Source: Viola odorata (Eukaryota > Streptophyta > Magnoliopsida > Malpighiales > Violaceae). Taken from it: 64,000 bases of DNA. Of the stretch, positions 34,901 through 46,049 are shown in pieces (position 1 is the first letter of the stretch; each line of letters begins with the position of its first letter). Both the position numbers and the translations under genes were made by a program. The stretch covers positions 77,397,352 to 77,461,351 of the forward strand of contig OY829537.1 in assembly GCA_963691705.1 (NCBI GenBank), read 5' to 3'. A model generated the notes under the pieces. That model made no database searches. It was not told where the DNA came from and worked only from the letters and a program-made list of their open reading frames with translations.

Positions 34901-37140
34901 CGGTGGAAAAAAAATAGGGCGAAAGAGCCTCTTGTGACTGGGTGAAAGAGAAGATTCATGGTGTCAAGCTCAAGAAATAAAAAAGAGCATTACATAGGAG
35001 GCAACCCATGCTTGAATTTCTGTTTAATTTCAATTTCAATAAAAATGATCATTTTTCTGGATAAGAACTTATGTTTCTGAATTATTTCTCATTTAATTTG
35101 AAAAAGGTCGACAGATTGAAGAAACCCTAATTCTAAGCCTTGAATAAGGATGATGGAAAACTTGAAGAGCAAAATGATCCAGCACATCCACAATTGCAAC
35201 TAGAGTGGATGAAAGCAATTCTAGAAGGCCAAGAGGAGACCAACAGAATGACTTTTGGTCTCCTAGAAGAACAAAAAAAGCAGAACCAAATACAATAACA
35301 ATTTCTCTAGAATTTTAGTACATTCATAGAGAAATTTGGACCATCCTTCCAACAACACCACCGCCCAATGCCTAAAGCCCCAAGTGTTTTCTTTCTGTTT
35401 ACTTTTATGCATTTGTTGTATTGTGTGTTTGTTCCAATCCTACATATTGAGGGCAATGTGTCTTTTAAGTGTGGATGAGGGTTTTATGCTTGTGTTTGTT
35501 TTCTTTGTTTTCTTTGTTTTTTTTCTTTGTTAGTTGAATGAATGTTTGTGTTTTTACTTTATTTTCGGTTACATTTTTTGAATTTTTTGCATGCTTTTGT
35601 CGTCTTTTTGGATTTGAAACCCCCATGTAACTAAACCAGCATGATAATATTGACCTTAGGACTAGAATTGAGCATTTACACATCACAAGCTCTTAACAAA
35701 AATTACATGTTTGCTCTTATATTTGTTCACTTAAAGAGTTTCCAAGGTAATCACAATTATACCAGGGAGATTTTGAGCTTCATATCATTGATTCTTTGAG
35801 TGTATCTGTGCATTTTGTGGTACTTCATAGTCTTGCATCATGTTGTGGGTGAATGTGCCATTAGACATGAGAAAACAATAAAATGATAGAGGCCCTCTTT
35901 TGACTAGTTTGAGCCTTTTCAAGCCTACCTAATCTTTATCCATTGTTAGCCCCTTTGAGCCTACATTATACATATCTTTTGATTGTAATTTTGAGCTTTC
36001 CATTGTTATATTTGTTCCACCTTTAGCAGGCAAACCAACATTTTCTGATTATGTTGTGAATTCTAGGTAGTGGATACATTTGGGTAATGGGTATAAATTT
36101 TTAAGTCTAGGCTTAGAAGAGATCTTCAACTGGGTTCGATTTTTAAGTTGGTAATGATTCTTTGATCTGGGTAGAAAAGGGAATGTTTGGAAATCATTAT
36201 TGAACTGATGTATTATCAATCTCTTCTTCTCTGTGAAAAATTTAAAAAAAAATTAAAAAAAGAAAAAGAAAAAGAAAAAGAAAAAGAAAAAGAAAAAGAA
36301 AAGTGAAAAAGAAAAAAAAGGAAAGAGAAGAAGAAGACGTACTATGAGAACAGTGAATAAGTGTAGGGGGGATACTGAGGAATTGTGAAGATTTGAAAAT
36401 TTTGATGAAGAGTTATATCAGTTTGGAAACTCTAACTCTAGGCCTAGAATATCCTTAAGTTTTATTGATGATAGTGTTGGATTGATGATATATGAAATAA
36501 TTGAATTCTGGTTTTAAAGATTGATTAATTTTGAATTCTAATGGGTTATCTAGTTTTGGTAATGGAAACAAAGTTACGAAATAAGATGGGTAGTGGGATC
36601 TCTTTGTTGATTAAAGTATAATGGAACCATATATTTTGAGTTTCATTGGGTTTTTGGTCCATCATTATTGGTCTCTCACTTGCTTACTGAAGAACTTTTC
36701 ATTTTAATCAAACATTTTTTCACTCTTGTTTATCTTGTTCTTGATTTTCATACCCTACCTAAACCCACATTTTAAAAGTCTTCTTGATTGCTAGATTGCT
36801 TATGCATGTGTAAATCTGACCCGAATAGGACATGCAAGTCGAATGAATTCCTGAATGCATGTGATAATTGAGTGTAAACACTAAGCTAAATACAAAGAGT
36901 ATTGCAAACACCTCTCGGTAAGGATTGCTTTTGTATGTGAAGTGAACAGAGAGTCTCACTAGTTGTATAGTGAGATTTAGATGCCATTCTAGGTAATGTG
37001 TAAGTTTAGCTATGTGATCAATGAATATGATATTATTTATTTTTTGTCTTGTTTTCTTGCCGGTTCTGATCATCATGGGGAGGTTTTTTTTAACTTTTTG
37101 ATTAATGCTTGAGGGTAAACATTGGGGAAATTTTATTACA
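34901..37140 (+). other. 3' untranslated region of Athila copy D, with polypurine tract
   Basis: No intact gene. Athila landmarks are aggaggcaacccatgc near 34998 and gagggcaatgtg..aagtgtgg near 35450. A broken coding trace at 35130-35300 (residues like LEWMKAILEGQEETNRMTF) may be what is left of an extra 3' ORF. The tract attggggaaa (37121-37130), just before the 3' LTR, is the likely polypurine primer site. Confidence 0.6.
36241..36322 (+). repeat. A-rich microsatellite (AAAAAG)n
   Basis: About eight units of aaaaag with a few changes, inside D's 3' UTR. No target duplications or upstream LINE/SINE sequence that would make it a retroposon tail. Confidence 0.85.
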
Positions 37141-37479
37141 TGCTAATTATGATGATTATCTCTATCTAATTATGTGCTTTTAAATAGAGATATTACTAAT
37201 TATGTGTCATTTTCTTCCTTTTTTGCAGATTTAAGGATTTGAATGAGAGAGAATAAGGATTCTAAAAACATTGGAATTGTTATGCAAAAGCTAACTTTAG
37301 CCCTAGAAAGAGTTTTGGAGCGGACTGCTTAAGTCTAGGTCTAGAAGGACGCAGTGCAGCAGAGGATCTTGAAGATGAAAACAAGCAGAGTTTCGGGGAT
37401 AGAAGAGAGAGACGCGATTTGGACTGTCTCCAACTGCCTAGATAACATCGAACAAAGATGTGAAAGTCATCTTATCACA
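37141..37479 (+). repeat. 3' LTR of Athila copy D, first 339 bp only
   Basis: It aligns with 17919-18260 from tgctaattatgatga through ggagcggactgc and agagagacgcgatttggact. The match ends at about 37479 (..catcttatc), and unrelated sequence starting acacaaaaaaattg follows. The remaining ~1 kb of LTR is absent from the window. Confidence 0.82.
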
Positions 37480-37690
37480 CAAAAAAATTGACAATCACCG
37501 ACGGTCCTATTCCGACGAACAAACCCCGCTGAAATTTACCGAGGGTATTTCAACACCTTTGTCATCGAAACCTAACAATTTTTTTAATAAATTAAAAAAA
37601 CTACTCTAGTGTTATCGAGAGAAATGACATCTATTTCCATGGCCATTTCTGTCGATAACATGTTTTGATAGAGCGTTTAATATGCATAAT
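37480..37690. other. possible terminus of a CACTA-type DNA transposon
   Basis: It starts cacaaaaaaattgacaatc and carries subterminal words such as caccgacggtcc, ttccgacg and accgaggg. These recall CACTA ends (CACTA..AAAAA plus CCGACGG repeats). The first five bases are not CACTA and no opposite end was found. Confidence 0.25.
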
Positions 37691-38540
37691 TCTTCCCTCT
37701 TTTATATGCCTTTTTAGATCTTGATGCTACTAATGCTGCTGTGTTTCTTTACTTTTCACAGATCTTGGCTATTTAAGAGGAAAATACAAAAGGAAGTGTA
37801 TTTTATCATTTTCTGGAAGGCATCGAGCAGCTAGGCCATGCAGTTGTATGTTCGCAGAAGGCAGCAGAGTCCTAGCGAGAAAAGGAAACTATCGCAAAGT
37901 ATGAAATATCGGATTTGCTCATTAATTCCTCCAAGAATCCTTATCTCATTAGAAGACCATTGAGGAATTTTATTCCAATCGGATTAGGAGTTTTATTTGT
38001 AATAAACTATAAATACTTTTAGTAATTAGGTTTTATGGGGCTCTCCTTCTTCTAGGTTTTTGGCGTTGCCATACTTCGATACTTCAGCCTCCGGCACGTT
38101 TGTTCTTTCTTTCAATAAACCGGAGCTTTGCTCCGGCCGGTAATAAATAGGATTTCCTTCTTCTTCACTTCTTCTCTTTAATTATGCAATTTAATTAATT
38201 AATTATTTTTACTTTTAACATGAGCGGCTAATTCTCCCGTTCTTGGTAAGAATCGATTGAAGGTTGCTAGGGAAGCCACGAGGTCAATCTGTGCTTAACA
38301 TATTCCTGGTCAATATCTATCTCGTTTAATATTTAATTGTCAATTTGTCTAGAATTAATTACAAGCCTGATCAACTAGTAATTAAACTAGAGAATTACAG
38401 TCATTCTTGTGGTTATAACTAACGCGAAGCTGCAGGATAAAAGTAGACAACCATTCTGGAAGTAATCGGGGTCCTGGTCTCATTCAGTTGGGTTGAACAA
38501 ATCGTTAGGGTAGAGCCTCGAGCGTACTGAGTGTTGACGA
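37691..38540 (+). repeat. LTR fragment of a further Athila-like element (H)
   Basis: It has a TATA box actataaata near 38007, AATAAA at 38114-38119 followed at once by a perfect 7-bp hairpin (ccggagc ttt gctccgg, 38120-38136), and the Athila LTR landmark gagcggctaattctcccgttcttgg near 38222. Its sequence differs from the LTRs of D, E and F. Confidence 0.5.
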
Positions 38541-38697
38541 GGTAATTTTATTGATATTGTTGACCCAGATGTTGACGAAATTGCTGACTTATTTTCAATG
38601 GACCCTCTGCAGCTTGCCATGGCCAATAGTGTCAACTTCACGGAAATGAAAAATCTGGAATCCAAATTTGTCACCCCACCAGCTCTACGAGAACAAG
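38541..38697 (+). pseudogene. short pol fragment, Athila pre-RT region
   Basis: The plus frame gives residues like FIDIVDPDVDEIADLFSMD, then MANSVNFTEMKNLESKF. This is the linker between protease and RT in Athila (compare NFIDVIDSFVDQVQEMNSIDPL in copy D). It has no neighbouring protease or RT and ends at the junction with copy F's LTR. Confidence 0.55.
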
Positions 38698-40028
38698 TTC
38701 AGTTATAAGTAAGCTAAAACTCCTCTGTCCTTCTCCAACTCAATCTCCTAAATAATCTCCTAAATAAATTATCCTGATTTGTTTTGAATAAAAATAGGAA
38801 TTTAAAATATACAAAGATGGAAGGAGATCCTTAATAGGATTCTTAAATAAATATCTTCTTGGTCCTTCTCTATCTTGCTGGACAGTTGTGATTTGCCAGC
38901 TCTCAAGGCTCAACGCCACTGCTCATGATTCCTCTCTCGCGAATCAGTCTTGGCCGGAGTCTTGGCCAAGACGATCTGGTGGTGCGACACGTTGAATGCG
39001 AAGGAGTCTTGGCCAAGCGCTAGGCCAAGACTCGGGAAAACAGCTTCAACGCTCCACAAGTCATATTCTTCTATAAATTGCCTCCAGACTAGAACTGCTA
39101 AGATATGGGAAATACAAGGATAAATCAGTAGGTTTACTGCCCAAATAACAAGTAAATGGATAGTAAAAACATGATGAATTGCAATGCAATCAAATTCCCC
39201 ACACTTAAACTATGCTTGCCCCCAAGCATACAGACTCAAAGACTCAAAAATAAAAATAAAAACACAACAAAACAGAACAGACACCATGACCCCAGAGTTA
39301 TCTTTTCGGTTGTTCACCTCACCACTGAATTCACCAAGACACTTCCCTAAGCGACCCAATGCTAGACTAACAAGGACAAATCAATACCCTAAACAAACCT
39401 CATCCAAATGGTATCAAGACATCCTGCTAGATTTTGTTTATAATGTATAGGGGTAAAACTCACCACAGATTTGAGTCCCACCAAGTGCTATTCTATCCAA
39501 TGGTGCCTAAAGACTAGTGTCATTTAAACCATTTATCAACAGTTTTTTTTTCTTCTATGCCCTTTTATTTTTACAGACATATCGCGTGCCCTTTCTATTT
39601 TTACAGGCATCAAATATAGACAGAGCTTGTTCTTTTTGGGCACGCAGAACTTCCACCTTTGCTATATTCTGCTATGACATTCTAGCACCTTTTTAATGTC
39701 TCACACTCAAACAGATAGAACAGCACACTCAAATCAGACGCAGCAAGCCTAGACACCCTAATGTTCGTTAAGTTTTTAAGCTAGACGCCCTTCAGACCAT
39801 GTGGATAGTGTTTGTTTGGGTGACATTAGATAATATGCCACTTACGCATTGATCAAGTTACGCTCGTTCGCTTCCCTGTTACTAGAGGATTGTTTCACCT
39901 AGACAAGTATCTACATGCAATTTCAGTGATGGACTAAACAACCTATGTTGAAAACTGGGGGCGGTGTACACTCGATCAAAACAGACTCAAACAAGCATAA
40001 AAAAGAAGAACAAAAATTCATGCAAACA

Positions 40029-41047
40029 GCCATTCTTGTACCCTAGTAGAGAAGAGTTGCAACCAGCCTAGAAGGAAAGGGAGCACCCGTCGGCTAGGCG
40101 AAGTAGGTGACTAGTCTTGCGCCAGACTAGAAGAAATAAGTGATCTAGGTCAAGACCAGATTGACAACCTACGGTTTCCACAGGGAGACAACTTGGCCTA
40201 GGTACTGTCTTCCCCTATACCATTGAGGAAGCGAACAGCCATTCAAGACAACAGTCAAACGGATAAACCCTTTAACCAGCAAGGTGTCTCTTGGCTAGGA
40301 TTATCAGGAAAGGCATCAAAATTTGACCGCACATCGAACACGTCAAATATAAGAGTGAAATAGGTATGGAAAAGGGGATAGAAATACAACTTATCACTGT
40401 CCACAAGAGTTTGTAGATTGTGGTAAGAGGATCGTCCATAGAGACATCTAGGAAATGTAGTTCTTGGTTGACTTCCTCGTCACTGGATTTGGTTTGGTAG
40501 AATCTGAAAATAAAGACAAAACAGAAAGAGGTAAAATAGTTCAAAATAGTATTGGCCAAAGGCTTGGCCTAGACAGGGGTCAAGATTGAGATAAATCAAA
40601 TAAAAGGGAATTCCAAGTAAGGGTGATGTGAGAGCTTCTGTTCTTATGCTTCGATCATAGACTCAAGGGTATTCATCTCTTGATTCATAGTACTGCTATA
40701 GAGTGGAGGTACTCCTGTTCACTCCTGTCTTCCCTCCTCTTCAAATTACCTGGCGGATGCTCCCTTTCCTGATAATCCTAGCCAAGGGACACCTTGCTGG
40801 TTAAAGGGTTTATCCGTTTGACTGCTGTCTTGAATGGTTGTTCGCTTCCTCAATGGTATAGGGGAAGACAGTACCTAGGCCAAGTTGTCTCCCTATGGAA
40901 ACCCTAGGTTGTCAATCTGGTCTTGACCTATATCACTTATTTCTTCTAGTCTGGCGCGAGACTAGTCACCTACTTCGCCTAGCCGACGGGTGCTCCCTTT
41001 CCTTCTAGGCTGGTTGCAACTCTTCTCTACTAGGGTACAAGAATGGC
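40029..41047. repeat. 285-bp inverted repeat with 449-bp spacer, in copy F
   Basis: The left arm 40029-40313 is the reverse complement of 40763-41047 with only a few mismatches. The right arm is in normal LTR context: it matches the same part of F's 5' LTR at about 46520-46800. The left arm is an inverted LTR copy next to the LTR's inner end. A second inverted copy lies at 42664-42948. A transcript through this region could fold into a long hairpin. Confidence 0.88.
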
Positions 41048-41825
41048 CAACTCTTGTTTCTAGTGAGTAAGCGATTAATTAAGCTCAAGAAATAAGTGAA
41101 TACGAATCGAACGAGATTATTAAGGACGGTTTGATCTCACGAATACATAAGAATGAAGCTCATCAACCCTTACCAAGAATAGGTGTTTAGCTACTCATAC
41201 TCATGAATAAAAAATAAAATTACTTTGATTGCATAAATAAAATAAATCCTAGATTCAAAGAATTAAATTCGGAGCAATAGTATAAAGTGGCGGAAGAGAG
41301 GAGAGGAAGAAGAGAATCACGAGAGGAGAACGAGTTCAGTTATAAGTAAGCTAAAACTCCTCTGTCCTTCTCCAACTCAATCTCCTAAATAATCTCCTAA
41401 ATAAATTATACTGATTTGTTTTGAATAAAAATAGGAATTTAAAATATACAAAGATGGAAGGAGATCCTTAATAGGATTCTTAAATAAATATCTTCTTGAT
41501 CCTTCTCTATCTTGCTGGACAGCTGTGATTTGCCAGCTCGAAAGGCCCAACGCCGCTGCTCATGATTCCTCTCTCGCGAATCAGTCTTGGCCGGAGTCTT
41601 GGCCAAGACGATCTGGTGGTGCGACACGTTGAATGCGAAGGAGTCTTGGCCAAGCGCTAGGCCAAGACTCGGGAAAACAGCTTCAGCGCTCCACAAGTCA
41701 TATTCTTCTCTAAATTGCGTCTAGACTAGAACTGCTAAGATATGGGAAATACAAGGATAAATCAGTAGGTTTACTGCCCAAATAACAAGTAAATGGATAG
41801 TAAAAACATGATGAAATGCAATGCA
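40324..41825 (-). repeat. LTR of copy F, 3' side (full length)
   Basis: 1502 bp from tgaccgcacatcg to ..aaatgcaatgca, followed on the right by the reverse-complemented polypurine tract (aaattccccac). It is homologous to the 5' LTR at 46050 (shared atagaaat, acaacttatcac, gtccaca-ag, cgacttcctcgtcact). It contains a cluster of TCTTGGCCAAGA-type palindromes at 41596-41668. Confidence 0.8.
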
Positions 41826-43004
41826 ATCAAATTCCCCACACTTAAACTATGCTTGCCCCCAAGCATACAGACTCAAAGACTCAAAAATAAAAATAAAAAC
41901 ACAACAAAACAGAACAGACACCATGACCCCAGAGTTCTCTTTTCGGTTGTTCACCTCACCACTGAATTCACTAAGACACTTCCCTAAGCGACCCAATGCT
42001 AGACTAACAAGGACAAATCAATACCCTAAACAAACCTCATCCAAATGGTATCAAGACATCCTGCTAGATTTTGTTTATAATGTATAGGGGTCAAACTCAC
42101 CACAGATTTGAGTCCCACCGAGTGCTATTCTATCCAATGGTGCCTAAAGACTAGTGCCATTTAAACCATTTATCAGCAGTTTTTTTTTTCTTCTATGCCC
42201 TTTTATTTTTACAGACATATCGCGTACCCTTTCTATTTTTACAGGCATCAAATATAGACAGAGCTTGTTCTTTTTGGGCACCTAGAACTTCCACCTTTGC
42301 TATATTCTGCTATGACATTCCAGCACCTTTTTAATGTCTCACACTCAAACAGATAGAACAGCACACTCAAATCAGACGCAGCAAGCCTAGACACCCTAAT
42401 GTTCGTTAAGTTTTTAAGCTAGATCTCCTTTAGACCATGTGGATAGTGTTTGTTTGGGTGACATTAGATAATATGCCCCTTAGGCATTGATCAAGTTACC
42501 CTCATTCGCTTCCCTATTACTAGAGCATTGTTTCACCTAGACAAGTATCTACATGCAATTTCAGTGATGGACTAAACAACCTATGTTGAAAACTGGGGCC
42601 GGTGTACACTCGATCAAAACAGACTCAAACAAGCATAAAAAAGAACAAAAATTCATGCAAACAGCCATTCTTGAACCCTAGTAGAGAAGAGTTGCAACCA
42701 GCCTAGAAGGAAAGGGAGCACCCGTCGGCTAGGCGAAGTAGGTGACTAGTCTCGTGCCAGACTAGAAGAAATAAGTGATCTAGGTCAAGACCAGATTGAC
42801 AACCTAGGGTTTCCACAGGGAGACAACTTGGCCTAGGTACTGTCTTCCCCTATACCATTGAGGAAGCGAACAGTCATTCAAGACAGCAGTCAAACGGATA
42901 AACCCTTTAACCAGCAAGGTGTCTCTTGGCTAGGATTATCAGGAAAGGCATCAAAATTTGACCGCACGTCGAACACGTCAAATATAAGAGTTAAATAGGT
43001 ATGG

Positions 43005-44300
43005 TTCTTTCTTGACAACTTCCATCATCGGAGGGTTTAGCCTCATTTGGGGTTGTCTAACTGTTTTCTTATCCTCTTCTATATGAATTTTGTTGGTAGA
43101 AATGGTTGAGGATATGCCCTTGATGTCCGCCAGAGTCCATCCTATAGCCTCTTTATGTTCCTTCAAAACGGTTGTCAATCTTGCCTCTTCCTCGCTGGAA
43201 AGCTTAGCTGAGATTATTACTGGTAGAGTTTCAGTTTGGCCTAGATAGGCATACTTAAGGTGTTCTAGCAACTCCTTAAGATCAAGCTTGGGTGCCTGCA
43301 CAATAGATGGTAAAAAATTAGAATCAGACATGCTAAACAATGGACAATTTAACGATTCCTTCAACGGTTCAGTCTCATGAAGATCTGTTAAGATCTCCCT
43401 AAGATCTTCTCGGTTTCCCAATCGGTCTTCCAATTCTGTCAGTGTTTTAGCTGAGATACTTCTGCTTAAGACAAAATCAAGTGGGTCAGTAGCACTTAAG
43501 TCTGTGGTTTCTTCTTCAATAGGGTATAAAATATCAATAAAATTAACACTGTGTGTCTCATCCTGATATTTTAACCCCTCCTTCATAAAGAACTTAATCG
43601 TGCTCCCAAAGAATTCCAAAATGATACTTCATTCATAAACATCTATCTTTGCTCTAGCTGACCTAAGAAAATGTCTCCCTAGAAGCACATCTGTTGTACA
43701 CAAAGGCAAGTCAGAATCCATCTCAACAATATAAAAATCGACAGTGTATATAAAATTATTGACTTGGACAAGAACGTCCTCTACTACTCCCTTAGGATGT
43801 ATTACGGTTCTGTCAGCCAATTGAATCACCACCTGTGTTTCCTTCATTGGTCCCATTTTCAATGTCTCGTATTCTCTCAAGGACATCACGTTGATTCCAA
43901 CTCCTGAGTTGCACAGAGCTTTTTCCACATTTTCGTTCCCTATCTTACAAGGGATAGTGAAGGTACCTTGATCTCCACACTTCTCCGGGAGTTTACTCTG
44001 AAGTACTGAGGAAACATTTTATGTAAGATTCACTCTCTCCATTCCTGCAAGTTTTCTTTTGTTAGTACAAAGTTCTTTTAAGAATTTTGCATAAGATGGT
44101 ACTTTAGAAATTAAATCTAGCATAGGAATATTCACTGCCACTTTGCCAAACATGCTCATGAATTCCTTAGCCTCGTCTAATTTCTTCTGTTTGGAAGACT
44201 TGGGAGGGTAGGGAGGTGGAATCTCCACTGGTTCCAGAGGTTTTGAACCCTAATCATCAGTTTTAGCCGCTGGCTTGGCTAAGATCAGTTGCTCTTTCTC
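43005..44300 (-). pseudogene. protease and RT start of Athila copy F
   Basis: The minus strand reads IPMLDLISKVPSYAKFLKELC (44019-44228), then the protease (43629-43928) with DVLLGRHFLRS, then a linker and the start of RT (NPPMMEVVKKE near 43010). The active site reads LCNSGVGINVM: the catalytic Asp of LCDLGA is Asn. The frame runs straight into LTR sequence at about 43004. The rest of pol is missing. Confidence 0.85.
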
Positions 44301-44831
44301 TGCTTCGGTTGGAACGTCAACTTTAGTCTCGGTCTTACCCAAGATTGGTTCCAGCTGAACTTCTGCTTGAATTTCTTCATCCACATCGACGTCTTCATCC
44401 TCGAAAAGCTGATTACGTATCTCCTTATCTGACTTGGCTCCCTTTCTTTCAGGTAGGACGCTTCCACTCCTGAGATTAATAGCACTTACATTGTGCCTTG
44501 GATTATTTTCTATGGTGGAAGGTAGTTTGCCACCTGACTCAGGTTGTTGCGTCTATTGGGTAAATTGGTTGATTTGCTTTTGCATTTCAGCGAGACTAGA
44601 TTGGGTTGCAAGCATGAATTTTTGTAATGTCTCTTCTATAGGAACTCCCGTAATCTTAAGCGGTTGAGGTGCAGGGGGTAACAATGGGACATTGCTCTGA
44701 TTTTCTCTAGGTGGTCTAGGTACGAAGTGTTGGAAATTTATGGGAGATTGTTGTGGCTGCTGTTGGTATTGTTGTTGTTGATTTGGTTGGCTAGGCTGAG
44801 GTCTATCTTGTCTCCACCTTAGATTGGGATG

Positions 44832-45973
44832 TTATCTCCATGAGTATTGGTTACTCTCATGTGGGAATCTAGGTTGTCCACTAGATTGTCCTTGATTGTA
44901 ACCATATGCTGCATTTATTGGGATTGGGGCTGGATCACCCGGTTGTTCCACCATGTAACAACTATGGGTTGGATGATCTAGTTGTTGACAAATCCCGCAA
45001 ACCGAAGGCATAGGATTTGTTGCTGCTACTGTAGTTTGTACCTGAGATGTGACACCTGTAGAAAGATTCATCAAAATGTTAGTAATCTTATCAAGCTTAT
45101 TTTCCATATTTATAGCATTCAAAGAAGAAGGTGTAGAATTTCTCTCGGATGAGGCGTTGTTTTGGCAGTTGTCAGCCATTGTTTAGAGAAGTAATTTTGC
45201 TCTTGTTGGTGTAAGATCTTGAAGTGCTCCTCCAACGGCTGCATCTAACTTTTCCTTATCCTTCACACACATTCCATCATAGAAATATTGGATAAGGAGA
45301 TGGTCAGCCACTCCATGGGTAGGGCAAATGTCTTGAAGGTCTCTAAACCTTTGATGATACTCGCTCAAACTCTCTCCTCCCCTTTGCTGAACGGAAACTA
45401 AACTTTTTCTGGCTGCCCCTGCCTTAGTCGCATTCCAATATTTGTTCAGGAAGGCAGCGGACATGTCTCCCCATGTTGTAATGGTGTTATGGGGTAAGCT
45501 ATAGAACCAATTCTTAGCTGAGTCTTCAAGAGACCAAGGAAATGACTTCAATTTGGCTCTCTCGATTGTTACTCCCACTGGTTTTAGGGTATCACATTGG
45601 AGGTGAAGGTTCCTCAAATGGTTATATGGATTCTCGTTTGAGTGGCCATGGAACTTGGTTAAGTTGGTTATGATGTTTGTCTTTATAGACCAATCATTAG
45701 CCATCGGGGGTAGATTAATGCAGGAGTAGGCACTCATTCTGCCCCTCTGTTTTGTTCCCTCATTGTCTGTTCTTGTTGGTTTTCCTCCATGATTGGTATT
45801 GGTTTTTCAGCTGGGCCTGAATCTTGGCCTAGATTGTTGCGGGGACCAGATTCTGTTTGTGTCCCTGAAAATTCACCGTTATTCTTTCTCTTAGTTTTCT
45901 TTCTGTTTTGTGCTTCAGCTTTTGTAAGTTCTAGATTCAAAGGTAGTAAATCTTCCTTTAAGGACCTGGTCAT
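44832..45973 (-). pseudogene. gag of Athila copy F, two breaks
   Basis: It starts at MTRSLKED (45973). A one-base frame change lies near 45735 after RGAE; the core frame 45183-45737 follows, with the WSIKTNIITNLTKFHGHSNEN and FPWSLEDSAKNWFYSLP segments. A CAA to TAA stop lies near 45181. The last part has a canonical zinc knuckle CGICQQLDHPTHSC and a Gln-rich tail. It is the best preserved Athila gag in the window. Confidence 0.85.
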
Positions 45974-46026
45974 CAACTGCAAAAGATAAAAATAAAAACA
46001 AAACTACAGGAAACACCATCAAAAGA

Positions 46027-46044
46027 TCCCCGGCAACGGCGCCA
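46027..46044 (-). other. primer binding site of copy F, tRNA-Asp
   Basis: The sense strand reads TGGCGCCGTTGCCGGGGA, 18 nt complementary to the 3' end of plant tRNA-Asp including CCA. It lies five bases inside the 5' LTR. Confidence 0.92.
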
Positions 46045-46049
46045 AAATT

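Larger units (their letters stand above)
17919..37479 (+). mobile_element. Athila-lineage LTR retrotransposon, copy D, split by Tat copy C
   Basis: The 5' LTR is 17919-19301. A PBS, gag and pol run to 24221. Copy C occupies 24222-34549. The pol C-terminus resumes at 34551, then a long 3' UTR, a polypurine tract and the first 339 bp of the 3' LTR (37141-37479). Both LTRs start tgctaattatgatgat. The integrase core is missing, lost together with C's 3' end. It lies within E's RT region. Confidence 0.85.
38690..43004. repeat. partial tandem duplication in copy F, period about 2.64 kb
   Basis: 38690-40368 and 41329-43004 are about 98% alike by eye. Each has the outer part of an LTR, the 3' UTR with a polypurine tract (ggggaattt on the minus strand), an inverted LTR piece and the inner first ~45 bp of an LTR. 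Between them (40369-41328) lies the rest of one full LTR. So the array is about 1.6 units of [LTR, 3' UTR, inverted piece]. No intact gene is inside; the short open frames at 39156 and 41793 are shared noncoding sequence. Confidence 0.85.

Noticed and set aside
36241..36322. A-rich tract as the poly(A) tail of a LINE or SINE
   Set aside because: It is a regular AAAAAG repeat within D's 3' UTR with no retroposon body or target duplications.
39156..39450. Repeated small ORFs at 39156/39184 and 41793/41821 as a duplicated gene
   Set aside because: They lie in the Athila 3' UTR and polypurine-tract region and are copied only because the whole segment is duplicated.
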